Assembly: GCA_030562195.1 (NCBI GenBank)
Contig: CM060200.1
Span: forward strand, 17,918,001 to 17,982,000
Reading direction: 5' to 3'
Length of the DNA stretch: 64,000 nucleotides
Origin: Nipponacmea schrenckii
Taxonomy: Eukaryota; Mollusca; Gastropoda; Lottiidae
The translations under genes were made by a program, and so were the position numbers. How positions within the stretch are numbered: the stretch's first letter is position 1; each line of letters opens with the position of its first letter. This document shows, piece after piece, positions 42,754 to 54,490 of the stretch. A model generated the notes under the pieces. That model had not been told where the DNA came from and did no database searches. It saw nothing but the letters and a program-made list of their open reading frames with translations.

Positions 42754-44275
42754 ATGGATAGACGATCGCATCATGGACATAATAATAGATCATCCCAGCT
42801 TAATAGTCAACGTAGGAATAATCAAGGACAAAATTTCCGCAGAAACAATCATCAGAATCATGCTAGAAACCGTCCATCTCAACTATCAGAATCATCTGCA
42901 GCTTCTATTAGAATGTTTTACCAACTTCTGCAATGCTTACACCATATCAGCTCAGTTTCAAAACAATTGGTTGCTTCTTTAAGGGTTGGCCTTCCGAAAA
43001 AGGTCTCTCATTTGAATGAGTTCATTCAACCTGCTCTAAAGAATACCATCATATCTTCGGCTATTGAAAAAATTAACCAAACTTGGGCAACAAGTATTCT
43101 TTCGGCACTTAAAAATCACTATAATTCCATAGTAAAAACGAAATTAGACTTGATAAAATCTCATTCTCTTACGGACGTGCAAATTGAGTCCTTTTCATTC
43201 GAAGCTTTAAATTGGGCTAGGAAAGTTTATAAATCTCGCTTACAACAAACTGTAGTCGAACAGTTCAAATCACTTTTGGCAGACATTAAAACTACGGCTT
43301 CGGATGCTCTTGAGGATATGGATGTAGGCATTGTAGAATTGGTAGAACCACCCCTTCATCCAACAACCAAACCAGCCTCTACCAATAACAGATTCACTTT
43401 CATGCCACAATCTACTGGAAAACCAAAACGAAACAGATCCTACTCCCCCACAAGTTTTCCATCCTCATTTGAAACGCCCTCAAAACGAAAACATCTTTCG
43501 AGCCGTCGATCTTTACCAAATTCTCCACCAAACCAACCTGCCAACTCGCTATCCACCTCAAATGTAGTTAACATTAGCGTACCTTCTACTGCTACTTCAT
43601 CCTTACCTTCATCTTCATCATCTTCATTATCACCTAGTAGATCTCTCAGCTTTGATACAACTCTTACTCCTACTACGTCTTCACCATCAGCCTCTTCTCC
43701 TGCCTCCAGACAACCAACTTTATCTACATCGCCTACGAAACCAAATGGTCATGCACGCCAGAGTGATAAGTCAAAATTCAGTTTACCAAAAATAACCAAA
43801 CCCATCCTCATCATCGGATCTTCTGATTTGGGCCGAATTCAAAAAGCCACTCCAGACACCCAAATAGAGAGCTACTCAGGAGCACGAATCTGCCATTTAA
43901 AATCCATAATCTCTAAAGCTGAAACCAGCCAAATACCAAGCAAAGTAGTCATACACGTAGGCCTAAATGACAAACAAGAAGAAGGAAATTATATCTACAG
44001 CCAAATGATGGAACTACTAGAACTCGTTCGAAACAAATTTCCAAAAGCCTCCCTGTATGTCACACCCATACCAATTTCTCCATCTTTAAAATGAGCATTC
44101 CCTGCAGCCTCCAAAAACCTGTCAAAATTTAATGAACTTATTACTACCAAACCACCAAACTATACCACCACCATACCAGAATATTCCGGATCCTTTAAAG
44201 TCCAAAACGACAACATCCATTGGACAGAGATGACAGCGAAGAATATATTTTCTCACTGGTTGGCCCATTTAAACT
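42754..44275 (+). pseudogene. Penelope-like element ORF1 with SGNH-hydrolase-like domain
   Basis: The frame runs from ATG 42,754 to TAG 44,275, about 507 codons, with one premature TGA at 44,092-44,094 in the same frame. The start is basic and His/Asn-rich, residues 50-200 look helical, and 215-340 are a Ser/Thr/Pro-rich linker. From residue 349 comes PILIIGSSDLGRI (SGNH block I, GSS in place of GDS), VVIHVGLND (block III Asn) and, after the stop, DNIHWTEMTA (block V Asp-x-x-His). Esterase-like ORF1 proteins are known from CR1 LINEs. Similar proteins occur next to other invertebrate retroelements, as far as I recall. The RT gene follows at once, so I assign it to the same element. Confidence 0.7.
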
Positions 44276-44281
44276 AGAGGG

Positions 44282-45894
44282 GGGGGGGGTGGACCGAAAC
44301 TGGATAAAACGGTAGTGAATTTGAGTTCTAGATCATTAACTATACCGGAAGTAAGTCTTTTAGACAAAGGTCTAAAATTTATACCCACGGCAGTACCTTC
44401 ATCTCTTGACGAAATTTTAGACGCCACTTATAAATTCGAAAGACTAATTAAACTTGCATATTTTTATAGAAAAACCCTCGGCAGAGGTGCCCGGAAGAAA
44501 TTTGTGGAAAAATCTGAGTGGACCCCACCAGATGCCCTAATTCATACCGATATTTTAGAATTTGTGATAATATGTGATTTGAAACTTCTCTTTTACCACT
44601 GGTAAAAGATAAAAGCAACTTAACGCGCGCCGAAAGGACTATTTTAAACAACTTGAAAAATGATAAAAAATATTATCATTCGGAAAAGTGATAAAGGAAG
44701 CTCATGTGTCATCTTAAACCGCGAGGATTATATTGCCGAACTGGAAAGTCAATTAAATAAACGTGAACATTACCAAATTTTAGATGCTCCGATTTATAAT
44801 GAAACTGGTATTATGATTAATAACATCACAAAAATTAGTAAATGACAAAGTTATTACCGATAAACAATCCGATTATCTTTTGCCAGTCTACTTCAGGTAG
44901 GTAAATGGCGAGTTAACGTTCGCTTCAGTTCTACTTCGCGTCAACGGTATATTTATACTCTCCCGAAGATCCATAAGAACCCGGAAACTGAATGGTTTTT
45001 ACCGAATACTATACCTAAGGGAAGACCTATTATTTCAGACTGCGCCAGTGAATCTTATCGACTTTCGGAATATATTGACCATTTTATATATCCTTTAGCG
45101 TGCCAACATCCGTCATATTTAAAAGATACAACCGATTTTGTGGAAAAAATTAAAAATTTAGATATCCCGGAAAATGCTTTATTTATATCAATGGACGTTA
45201 ACAGTATGTATACTAATATTGACAACGAAGCCGGTCTAAATGCAGTAAAAAAATGTTTTGAGAGAACTCCAGATCCAAAACGGCCCGATTCAGAAATCCT
45301 TAAATTACTCGAAATTTGTTTAAAACGGAATGATTTTTCTTTTAACGGTAAAATTTATCTTCAGACTTCCGGTACAGCAATGGAGATTTGCACCAAGTTA
45401 TGCTGATATATTCATGGCAGAGTGGGAACGCGAAATTGATCTTATTTCTCCTTTTAAACCTTTATTTTATGGACGATTCCTTGATGACATTTTTTTTTTG
45501 ATTTGGCAATACACCATTCAGGAATTCTGGCAATATTTTGAAATTCTAAACAACCACCACCCATCAATCAAATTAACAGCAAATATCAGTGAACAAAGCA
45601 TGGACTTTCTCGACACAACAGTATTCAAAGGACCGGATTTCATGGAAACTAGGAAAGCTGATATCAAAGTATTTTTCAAACCTACCGATACCCACCAACT
45701 TTTGTTAAAAAGCTCATTTCATCCTAAGCATACTTTTTCAGGCATAATACAATCACAAGTTTCACGGTTTGGTAGAATTTGTACCCAGACCAAAGATTTT
45801 GATGATGCGTGCCAGTTAGTCTTCAAGAAATTGCGAGAGCGGGGATATTCTAAGCGATATCTCCGCAGCATTAAAAGCAAAACACTTTCTGAAA
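44282..45894 (+). pseudogene. Penelope-like element reverse transcriptase, interrupted by the gap
   Basis: Successive frames give VVNLSSRSLT, LLDKGLKFIPTAVPSS, IIIRKSDKGSSCVILNRED, YIYTLPKIHKN, KGRPIISDC, ALFISMDVNSMYTNIDN (motif A), TAM-G-FAPSYADIFMAEWE, PLFYGRFLDDIFFL (motif C), MDFLDTTVFKG and FKPTDTHQLLLKSSFHP. The last is a strong Penelope signature, as is the KGLKFIPT region. At least five single-base shifts break it, for example near 44,575, 44,670, 44,835 and 45,385. The sequence enters the unsequenced gap, so a C-terminal GIY-YIG endonuclease cannot be judged. Confidence 0.82.
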
Positions 45895-46394
45895 NNNNNN
45901 NNNNNNNNNNNNNNNNNNNNNNNNNNNNNNNNNNNNNNNNNNNNNNNNNNNNNNNNNNNNNNNNNNNNNNNNNNNNNNNNNNNNNNNNNNNNNNNNNNNN
46001 NNNNNNNNNNNNNNNNNNNNNNNNNNNNNNNNNNNNNNNNNNNNNNNNNNNNNNNNNNNNNNNNNNNNNNNNNNNNNNNNNNNNNNNNNNNNNNNNNNNN
46101 NNNNNNNNNNNNNNNNNNNNNNNNNNNNNNNNNNNNNNNNNNNNNNNNNNNNNNNNNNNNNNNNNNNNNNNNNNNNNNNNNNNNNNNNNNNNNNNNNNNN
46201 NNNNNNNNNNNNNNNNNNNNNNNNNNNNNNNNNNNNNNNNNNNNNNNNNNNNNNNNNNNNNNNNNNNNNNNNNNNNNNNNNNNNNNNNNNNNNNNNNNNN
46301 NNNNNNNNNNNNNNNNNNNNNNNNNNNNNNNNNNNNNNNNNNNNNNNNNNNNNNNNNNNNNNNNNNNNNNNNNNNNNNNNNNNNNNNNNNNNNN
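45895..46394. other. Assembly gap of 500 N
   Basis: Exactly 500 undefined bases separate the plus-strand Penelope-like RT from the minus-strand LINE. The round number suggests a placeholder of unknown true length. Any open frame crossing it is meaningless. Confidence 0.98.
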
Positions 46395-46399
46395 TTTTT

Positions 46400-47340
46400 T
46401 GAAAACCAAATACTACCTTCTACTAAATTCGCCTTTGGGCCTAAATTATTGTGAACTATACAAAAATCATTGTTAATCATTTCAGAACTCTTATAAAGGT
46501 AGAAAACAGATGTCCATTCATTCTGAAAATTGATGTCAAACCCTTTAGATTCCCAATATAATATTGATGATGGTTCTACAAACTTTCCCTAAGAAAATAA
46601 TATGCTCCTTTGGCAGTGAAGGAATCAACCATTATGGGTTTCCCCTGAACTTCATTATGAAAATTTGAATAATCTGATTGATTATTAGTACTCAAAGAGA
46701 GTGACCAACATGGTGGCAAAGTTAAGCTCAAAATGTGATAATAGTGACAGATTCTGTTATGTAATATATCTGGAAATTTAGATTGAACCTTTTTTACAAA
46801 AGCAATAGGTGGTAAAAGCCCTGTATTACTAATAATATCACATATTTTTGATATTCCGGAATCTAAGAACATTCTACTGAAATTCATCAAGCCTCGTGAT
46901 GTTACAATATTGGAATTACAAAATAATGGTGGATTTACAATAGAATTGTAATTGTCAGAGAATATTCGATTACCAAGGTTAATTTTATCCCATGCAAGAA
47001 GGACCTCACGATGGAAAGATGGAAGCGATGACAATAGTTTTGAACTATATTTCATAAACATCAGTTCATAAGACAATGAAAGATTATCATACCGCTTTAG
47101 AAAATAAGTAATAAAAATCTTCCAAGTGGCATCAATATCAGGATTCAAATATTTAGATAAGCAATTTAATCTAAAAGAGTCACGCCGAATCGATTCCAGG
47201 GGAATATTCAATCCACCTTTAGGTCTTGCACCCAAAACAGTGGAAAATTTAATAAATCCTGTTTTATTTTTGCCCCAAAGAAACTGTTTTGTTATAGCAT
47301 CAAATTGATCACATACCCAATCCGGAATACTTATAATCCT
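46400..47340 (-). pseudogene. ORF2 C-terminal part of the deleted LINE
   Basis: After ISIPDWVCDQFDAITKQFLW and GKNKTGFIKF the main frame (47,235-46,576) reads GARPKGGLNIPLES, the typical GGLNIP block, and about 200 more residues of the poorly conserved tail. The reading goes on in other frames to NEWTSVFYLYKSSEM near 46,500. No RNase H is seen. Confidence 0.72.
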
Positions 47341-47343
47341 AGC

Positions 47344-47933
47344 TTAATGCCATGAAAAAAAGTGTTTGAAGGATTGCTGCTTTAAACCAATCAATGACAG
47401 TTGTCTTAAAGACCACATGCCTACAACACGCTTAAATTTTGAAATCTTACTATCCCAATTAAGATGTTCGCAACAACTTTCATTTCGACCCAAATGAACA
47501 CCAAGAATGAGAAAACTATCAGTGAGAAGTTTCAAAGGCAAACTTAAATCAGATGTAGAACAGATGGCATTGCCTGTAAGCAATTCAGACTTTTCGATAT
47601 TGACCTTTTCGCCAGATAAGTTACAATATTCATTAATGGAATTAAAAGATGCATTAACAGAACCAAGATCAGATAAGGTTAGGGTCATGTCATCAGCATG
47701 TTGGCGCCTTGTAAATGCAATCTTAATGGGGTGAAAATACAGCCGGCAATTAAAAAGGCCTAAATTATCTCCAAAGACCGTGAGCGCCACACTCTTATCA
47801 CCATAGTAAGATAACGCCTTGGACCTATCTCGGAATGAATCCATGACGTCATTGAAGTCGCCACACAGTAAAACATGCTGCAAGGACTTCACTTTACTGG
47901 ATATATTATTCATAAAAAGGCTTCGTGTATCAT
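47344..47933 (-). pseudogene. Endonuclease/RT deletion fusion
   Basis: The frame begins in the endonuclease (YAPNDTRS, then HVLLCGDFNDVMDS and FHPIKIAFTRRQ) and passes directly to HADDMTLTLSDLGSVNAS, the RT catalytic motif C, and SGEKVNIEKSEL. About 400-500 residues that normally lie between are gone, without loss of frame. The junction lies near 47,700. The product could not act as endonuclease or polymerase. Confidence 0.8.
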
Positions 47934-48277
47934 TAGGTGCATATATTCAGAATGAATATATTAAAACGTAAAACTGAATTGTCAAAAACACAATGTAATA
48001 ATCCTCCATCATAATCAGAATATTCACAAGAAACATACTTTAAATAATTCTTTGATACGAGAATAGCACAGCCACGACGACCAGTAAGGTGAGGTTGATC
48101 ACAAGAATAATAAATATCACCATCCCACAAATGCTTGAAGTCCCGAAGAAAAGTTTCATTCCAGAAAGTTTCCTGGTGGCACAGTATGTCACTGTACAAG
48201 GATTTCGCCATAATAAATACATCCATCATTTCTGAGACACTCTTTAAACTTCTTGTATTTAGAGATGCTATTATCAT
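47934..48277 (-). pseudogene. Endonuclease start of the deleted LINE (ORF2 N-terminus)
   Basis: MIIASLNTRSLKS opens ORF2. It continues SDILCHQETFWNETFLRD (catalytic Glu) and RRGCAILVS. One base slip at about 47,936 changes NIYAPND to NICT-stop. Confidence 0.75.
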
Positions 48278-48600
48278 GAAGATTAATTTAATTAAGTATA
48301 TAAACTAATTAAGTATATAAACTAATTAAGTATATAAACTAATTAAAAACTAATTAAGTATTTAAACTAATTAAGTATATAAACTAATTAAGTATATAAA
48401 CTGATTAAGTATATAAACTAATTGAGTATATAAACTAATTAAAAACTAATTAAAAACTAATTAAGTATATAAACTAATTAAGTATATAAACTAATTAAGT
48501 ATATAAACTAATTAAGTATATAAACTAATTAAGTATATAAACTAATTAAGTATATAAACTAATTAAGTATATAAACTAATTAAGTATATAAACTAATTAT
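48278..48600. repeat. 17-bp tandem array between LINE ORF1 and ORF2
   Basis: About 19 units of AAGTATATAAACTAATT, with a few shortened AAAAACTAATT variants, fill exactly the space between the ORF1 stop and the ORF2 start. No other sequence lies in that interval. Confidence 0.9.
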
Positions 48601-49776
48601 TGAGTATATTTTAAGCGTTCGGACACTCCTTTAATTTTCTCCAGACTTTCTTTTCTTGTCTTCCCTTTTCGCTTCAGTGGTATTTTTGCCGACCGGAGTG
48701 CAATCTGAGACCTAGAACTAGTGACTTTGCCCTTTTTTCCAGTTGTGGAAGCTTCAAGTTTAAGATTTGCCTTCATCGACACTCATATCTTCTGTCAGTT
48801 CCATAACTTCATCATTAGTAAATTGCTCTTCAACATCAACATCATATTCAACACACTTAGCACGTGATTCTAATTCTACCTCATTATTTACAACAGTACA
48901 TATTTCATTTTTACATTCCACTGTTGACAACTTTTCTGTCACCGCAATATTTGGCACTTCCACATCAAAACACAAGTTGTCAGACACACTTGGTTTATTA
49001 GGAACGTCAGTGGCACCAACATCCCATACAGCGTGAGGTTGACAGGAACACCTCATTTTAGTTTCATCACAATCTTCACAATATGGATGCACACAATTAC
49101 ACCTTTTATGACCATTTTCACCACATGCCCGACATTGATTAGCATTTATATGATTCGGGGATAAACAGGTAAAGCAGACTTTTTCCTGGTTATCGTGTCT
49201 TACACGAAAATAATCAACACCATCCTCAGTTTCAAACGAAAAAGAATAAGGCAAACTTGAAGTACCAGTTGGGAAACGCACGTTCATCTACCTTGTTCCA
49301 TCATAAATGTCATCATTCTCATACTCCCTTCTATGAATAAGACCTTCCAACTCCACTTTCCGATTGTCAAGCTTATTTGCAGAATCAGGAATAACAGACG
49401 AAAGATGCAAGAAGGACACCACTTTTACCCTCGGATTCATAAATTTGATCAATACAGGCTCATCATTAATAGTACAATCTGACTCTACAAACAATTTAGC
49501 ACTTTCAACATCTTTAAGAGTTACTTCATAATTATTACCCGAACGCGGTACACATGACAAAACAGCATCCGATCCACAAATATCCCTGACAGTCTTAATG
49601 ACATCAGTTGCTGTTATAGTTAGTTTATCATTCACCGTTACAATCGTTGTAGCTTCTTTAGAAAAATTGGGAAGTTTATTTCGTTTAGAAAGTCCTCGGT
49701 AGCCCGAGTGAATTTCTGCCATTTTGACAGAGGGACAAAAAGTCCCACAAAATCTCCGAAAACCAAAAAGTTTCAA
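48597..49776 (-). pseudogene. ORF1 of the deleted LINE (RRM-like plus zinc knuckles)
   Basis: The frame starts MKLFGFRRFCG or at the internal MAEIHSGYRG. Residues KLTITATDVIKTV, VLSCVPRSGNNYEVTL and AKLFVESD suggest an RRM-like nucleic-acid-binding fold. One in-frame TAG (49,288-49,290) separates this from SFSFETEDGVDYFRV and the zinc knuckles CFTCLSPNHINANQC and CRACGENGHKRC, followed by CVHPYCEDC. An acidic stretch and, after a shift near 48,780, a Lys/Arg-rich C-terminus end at 48,597. The protein would coat the element's RNA. Confidence 0.75.
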
Positions 49777-49924
49777 AATTATTTTTACACTATACTATAA
49801 TGAGTTAATTATACATATAAATAAATACCGGATGACTAACTGATAACTAGATATAGACGGGTTATAAACACATCAAAATGTAAACAAACCGCAAAGATTC
49901 AACTTCCATTCGGCAACCAGTTAG

Positions 49925-50815
49925 GTGGGAGTAAAGTTTAGTAGAGTGGGAGTAAAGTTCAGTAGAGTGGGAGTAAAGTATAAGTACAGTGTAATGTAGA
50001 GTGGGAGTAAAGTGTAAGTAGTGTGGGAGTAAGTTAACGTGGGGGTAGCGATGTAAGTAGATGGTTGTAAAGTTAAGTAGAGTGGGAGTAAAGTGTAAGT
50101 AGGTGGGGTAATGTAAGTAGAGTGGGAGTAAAGTGTAAGTAGAGTAGGGAGTGAACTGTAAGTTAGAGTGGGAGTAAAGTGTAAGTAGAGTAAACTGTAA
50201 GTAGATCGGAGTAAAGTTTCAAGTAGAGTGGGGGTAAAGTTAAGTAGAGTGTGAGTAAGTTAAGTAAGTGGGAGTAAAGTGTAAGTAGAGTGGGAGTAAA
50301 GTATAAGTAGAGTGGGAGTAACTGATAAGTAGAGTGGGAGTAAAGTGTAAGTAAGTGGAAGTAAATGTAAAGTAGAGTGGACGAGTAAAGATGTAAGTAG
50401 TATGGGAGTACAGTTAAGTAAAAGTGTGAGTAAAGTGTAAGTAGAGTGGGAGTAAAATGTAAGTATAGTGAGAGTAAAGTGTAAGTAGAGTGGGAGTGAA
50501 ACTGTAAGTAGATGGGAGTAAAGTGTAAGAAGAGTAGGGGGAACTGTTAAGTCTATGTAAAGTTAAAGAAGTAAACTGTAAGTAGAGAGGAGTAAAGTGT
50601 AAGTATAGTGGGGAGTAAATGTAAGTAGAGTGGGAGTAAAGTGTAAGTAAAGTGGAAGTAAAATGTAAGTAGAGTGGGAGTAAAGTGATAAGTAGTGTGA
50701 GAGTAAAGCGTAAATAGAGTGGGAGTAAAGTGTATGTAAGTTGTGTAGTAAAGTGTAAGTAGAGAGGGGTAAACTGTAAGTATAGTGGGAGTAAAGTGTA
50801 AGTAGCTATGTTAGA
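49925..50815. repeat. About 22-bp minisatellite (GTGGGAGTAAAGTGTAAGTAGA), indel-rich
   Basis: About 40 units of AGTGGGAGTAAAGTGTAAGT and variants occur, with many one- and two-base indels. The minus-strand Leu/Tyr/Thr-rich open frame at 50,414-50,857 is a by-product. Confidence 0.88.
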
Positions 50816-50849
50816 GATAACAGGAATATTGATGATGTGTAGTATAAGT

Positions 50850-51555
50850 TCAGACAAATATAGATCTAATCTGTGATTAGAGAAGATAAAAAGACAGGAG
50901 TACCTGATCTAATCTGTGTAGAGAAGATAAAAAGACAGGAATACCTGATCTAATCTATGTAGAGAAGATAAAAAGACAGGAATACCTGATCTAATCTGTG
51001 ATAGAGAAGATAAAAAGACTGGAATATCTGATCTAATCAGTGTTAGAGAAGATAAAAAGACAGGAATACCTGATCTAATCTGTGTTAGAGAAGATAAAAA
51101 GACAGGAATACCTGATCTAATCTGTGTTAGAGAAGATAAAAAGACAGGAATACCTGATCTAATCTATGTTAGAGAAGATAAAAAGACAGGAATACCTGAT
51201 CTAATCTGTGTTAGAGAAGATAAAAAGACAGGAATACCTGATCTAATCTGTGTTAGAGAAGATAAAAAGACAGGAATACCTGATCTAATCTGTGATAGAG
51301 AAGATAAAAAGACAGGAATACCTGATCTAATCTGTGTTAGAGAAGATAAAAAGACAGGAATACCTGATCTAATCTGTGTTAGAGAAGATAAAAAGACTGG
51401 AATATCTGATCTAATCAGTGTTAGAGAAGATAAAAAGACAGGAATACCTGATCTAATCTGTGTTAGAGAAGATAAAAAGACAGGAATACCTGATCTAATC
51501 TAGTGTTAGAGAAGATAAAAAGACAGGAATACCTGATCTAATCTGTGATAAAGAA
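50850..51555. repeat. About 42-bp minisatellite, about 17 units
   Basis: The unit contains GAGAAGATAAAAAGACAGGA and ATACCTGATCTAATCTGTGT. Units are very uniform, suggesting recent expansion. Confidence 0.9.
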
Positions 51556-54084
51556 GTCAATATCACTACCAATATTACCAGTAGAAAATTAATCTTTTGA
51601 ACCATCTTTATTTAATTATCTGAAACAAAATATCAAAATACAATTGTAAGATAATGACTGGAAAGGCTACTTGAACTCTAAAAGATTCTAGATAAATAAT
51701 TCACAATTTACTCAATCTAGATTATCTTTATTTCTATTATGCTAATTCATCGTTATTGGTTAGAATCGAAACATGTGTTTTTTTTTTCATAAATGAAATA
51801 TCAATTAAAAGAAATTTGTAAAATATTAACTAGTATATACATGCCTTATTATTAAGGACGTCAACTTGACATTAAGTTAAATTAAACGGCAGTATCCAAA
51901 ATATTCATTATTAAACTCATCATAAATTATATTTGAAAATAATTCTAAAATATGTTATTAATATTCATGTATCACTTGATTAAACTGAATTAGGTTTTAT
52001 TAAAAATGGAACGTACTAATTGTTAATTCAGCAGTTTAACCTCGTGTATGACATTATATGGACTTGATATTGTTAGTTGAATAAATGAGACCAACAAGGG
52101 GACGTATTTCTCTACAATTGGATAAATGTTTTTAGTAAATTTGTATAATAGTTGTCTTTTAAGTAAATAAAACAATAACGAACTATAAAAGTAAAATAGT
52201 TATGGAGTTTGAATATTAATTATTCCACTGGCGGACTCAGAATTTGGATATTAATTGGTCAGTTACATGGTGTTCTTGTCCTACAGACATCCCCTATCTC
52301 TATCTCTCCAAAAGAAAATTCAAATGATAAATTTATAGTTTCTGTAAAACGTAAAACACAAATATACAAACAAGAGAAAATAAATGACAGTAGCTGTATG
52401 GACACACAGAATAATACAGTGGCAAGCCTGTTTCGTTTCTTTCAACTTTATATCTTTTTATTACATACAAATCAGAGGGTTGTAGGGTTTCGTTTAAATT
52501 CATGCGCCGAAAAATAAATATTTTTGCCAAATATAATATCTCCTTCCACTTGGCAAGGAACTAGGGCGTTCTGTGAGTACCACAAACTATTTAGATACTA
52601 AGAAACTTTATATTATAAACAATCAGAGCAAATCATTTTTTACAATATTTATCACGTTTAGATAATCGAGAAGGTTTTTTAATCAGAATGAACAAATTAA
52701 ATCTTTTATTATATTCTAACTGATATAGCGTTTTAATTCCTCCAAGAATGCAACTTATGAATGCTTGAGTCGCTCCCCTTTGGTGACCTAGGTCGCGATG
52801 GCACGGAGTCGGGCCATTCATAGTTTTTAATGAATATTGCGTGTCGTGTTATATATTAACATGTATTTACCAGTAATGTTTTGTGTTGTTGTAATTCAGT
52901 GTGACTATAATAGACTTTCATTCAATTGAGATTGTGATATTACAATGAAATGAAATTATAAAGAAATTAGATTTAACAAGATTTAAAGCGCCGTTAAGTA
53001 CTCGTTGAGGGGTCCAAGTACATTCTATAGATAACGAGGTTTTACTGTATTCAAGACATGAACACCAACGGGGAGTTTTAATTGCTGTTTCATTCATCAG
53101 AATATAGGTTGTTCGATCAAGGAAGTTTAATAGTGATTGCACTACTGGAAGTACAGAATATATTCCATTCCCAATCTTACCTATGGTCAATCTAAGAGGC
53201 AGTTTACCTTGACCCTGTTGGATATTAAAGATTCTTGTTATATTTTATTTTTAAACCAACATTATAATTACAAAACATCCATGATACCAACACGAGGGGT
53301 GAGGACTCATCATTTTGAATGTCTTTTAATATATAACGAGTTAGGCTATATATTTTTTCTAATTTGAATATTGGATGATTTTTGATTGTGTTTATATTCT
53401 AACGGTAAAAGTGATACACAGAAAAGTCCAAGCATGTTGTTAACAATAGAGTCATGTTAACTTTGTAATGGGATAAAAGGTTCAGGACAAAATAACAGTT
53501 TTATGTTCAATTAAGTGCTCACTTGACCCTGGAAAATACAAGATTTGTGAAAAGATTTGGGGTTAATATTACTTTAATACAAAATTCCCTTTTGTCATCG
53601 TGTTGTTTATCAGGTTGGACGAAAACATGTTTATATAGATGAGCTACCACCATGAAAATCTGTTTGATAGAAATCAATTGATTTTTGATTCATTGATCGC
53701 TATTGATACAGTTTATTAATATGGACGATTGTATTATTTTATCAAGAAGAAATATAATAATAACTCACAGAATCACCGAATTGTTATCCTGCTTTTACAA
53801 ATTTAAATAATGTTTATATTTCTGCCAACAAAAATGAAAAATAAATATAATTTAACGATTTGAAGATTTCTGTAATTCATTCTGTTTTAGTTCTCCTGTA
53901 TTTATTTTTGTTTTTCGATGAAAATGGAAACTTTTCAGTGCAGATTTATTACATTATAAGGAATCATATCTTAATTCCCAATACTAGTTGAGTTTATAAG
54001 AGTCAATAACACGAGGACATCAAATTGTCGGAAATTGTATTCATATTTCTAAAATAAATACAGAATGTTCCATTGTAAGAAATG
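51556..54084. other. AT-rich non-coding region between minisatellites and right arm
   Basis: No recognised gene. Short open frames of 62-102 codons (for example 52,209-52,517 plus and 52,918-53,190 minus) lack recognisable domains or splice context that I can support. Confidence 0.45.
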
Positions 54085-54252
54085 TAAAGTAAACAATTTA
54101 ATAATTATAATTATTGTCACAAAGTCTTTTTTGATTTTCAGTTCAATTTTTGCGTTCAAAAGAATTCATCATCATGAATATGTTGTATATATGAATTTAA
54201 TTATATTTGATATTGAAGGGGAAGACTGATAGCTGTCACAATAGCCTTCAGG

Positions 54253-54490
54253 GAGCCGCCGTGGCTCAGTGAGTTAGATGCTAGGCTCGCTTTCCCGGGG
54301 GTCCAGGGTTCAATCCCGACAAAGGTTAGTGATGCAGGTAAGATGGACTGAGATGGATGCGGCAATAACCGGGGTACAGACTGTGGACGTTAATATGGAA
54401 ATAGACATAGGTGCAGGCTAACGCCACTGACCTGGATAAAATTTCCCTCATTGCCCACGTGGCGTTGTCTGTCTTCATTATTCATATAAT
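54253..54490 (+). mobile_element. tRNA-derived SINE, present only in the right arm
   Basis: GTGGCTCAGTGAGTTAGATG is a good A box and GGGTTCAATCCCGA a good B box, about 35 bp apart. A tRNA-unrelated body of about 170 bp follows. In the left arm the sequence runs without interruption from the GACAGCTGTCA region to AACAACTTGCC in reverse complement, so the insertion post-dates the duplication or was lost from the left arm. It is a different SINE family from that at 24.2 kb. Confidence 0.75.

Larger units (their letters stand above)
46395..49776 (-). mobile_element. Internally deleted Tx1/L1-like LINE
   Basis: On the minus strand there is an ORF1 (49,776-48,597), a 17-bp tandem array, an endonuclease start (48,277-47,933), a fused endonuclease/RT piece (47,913-47,344) and an ORF2 C-terminus (47,235-46,400) running into the gap. 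The part from mid-endonuclease to the RT catalytic centre has been deleted in one step. It belongs to the same broad family as the LINE at 34.6-37.6 kb but is a different lineage. Confidence 0.8.

Noticed and set aside
45330..46480. Open frames running across the N gap on both strands
   Set aside because: Undefined bases carry no stops, so the frames are artificial. Only the parts before and after the gap were used.
50414..50857. Leu/Tyr/Thr-rich open frame on the minus strand
   Set aside because: It translates an indel-rich 22-bp minisatellite.
54253..54330. True tRNA gene
   Set aside because: A and B boxes are good, but the arms do not fold as a complete tRNA and a SINE body follows.
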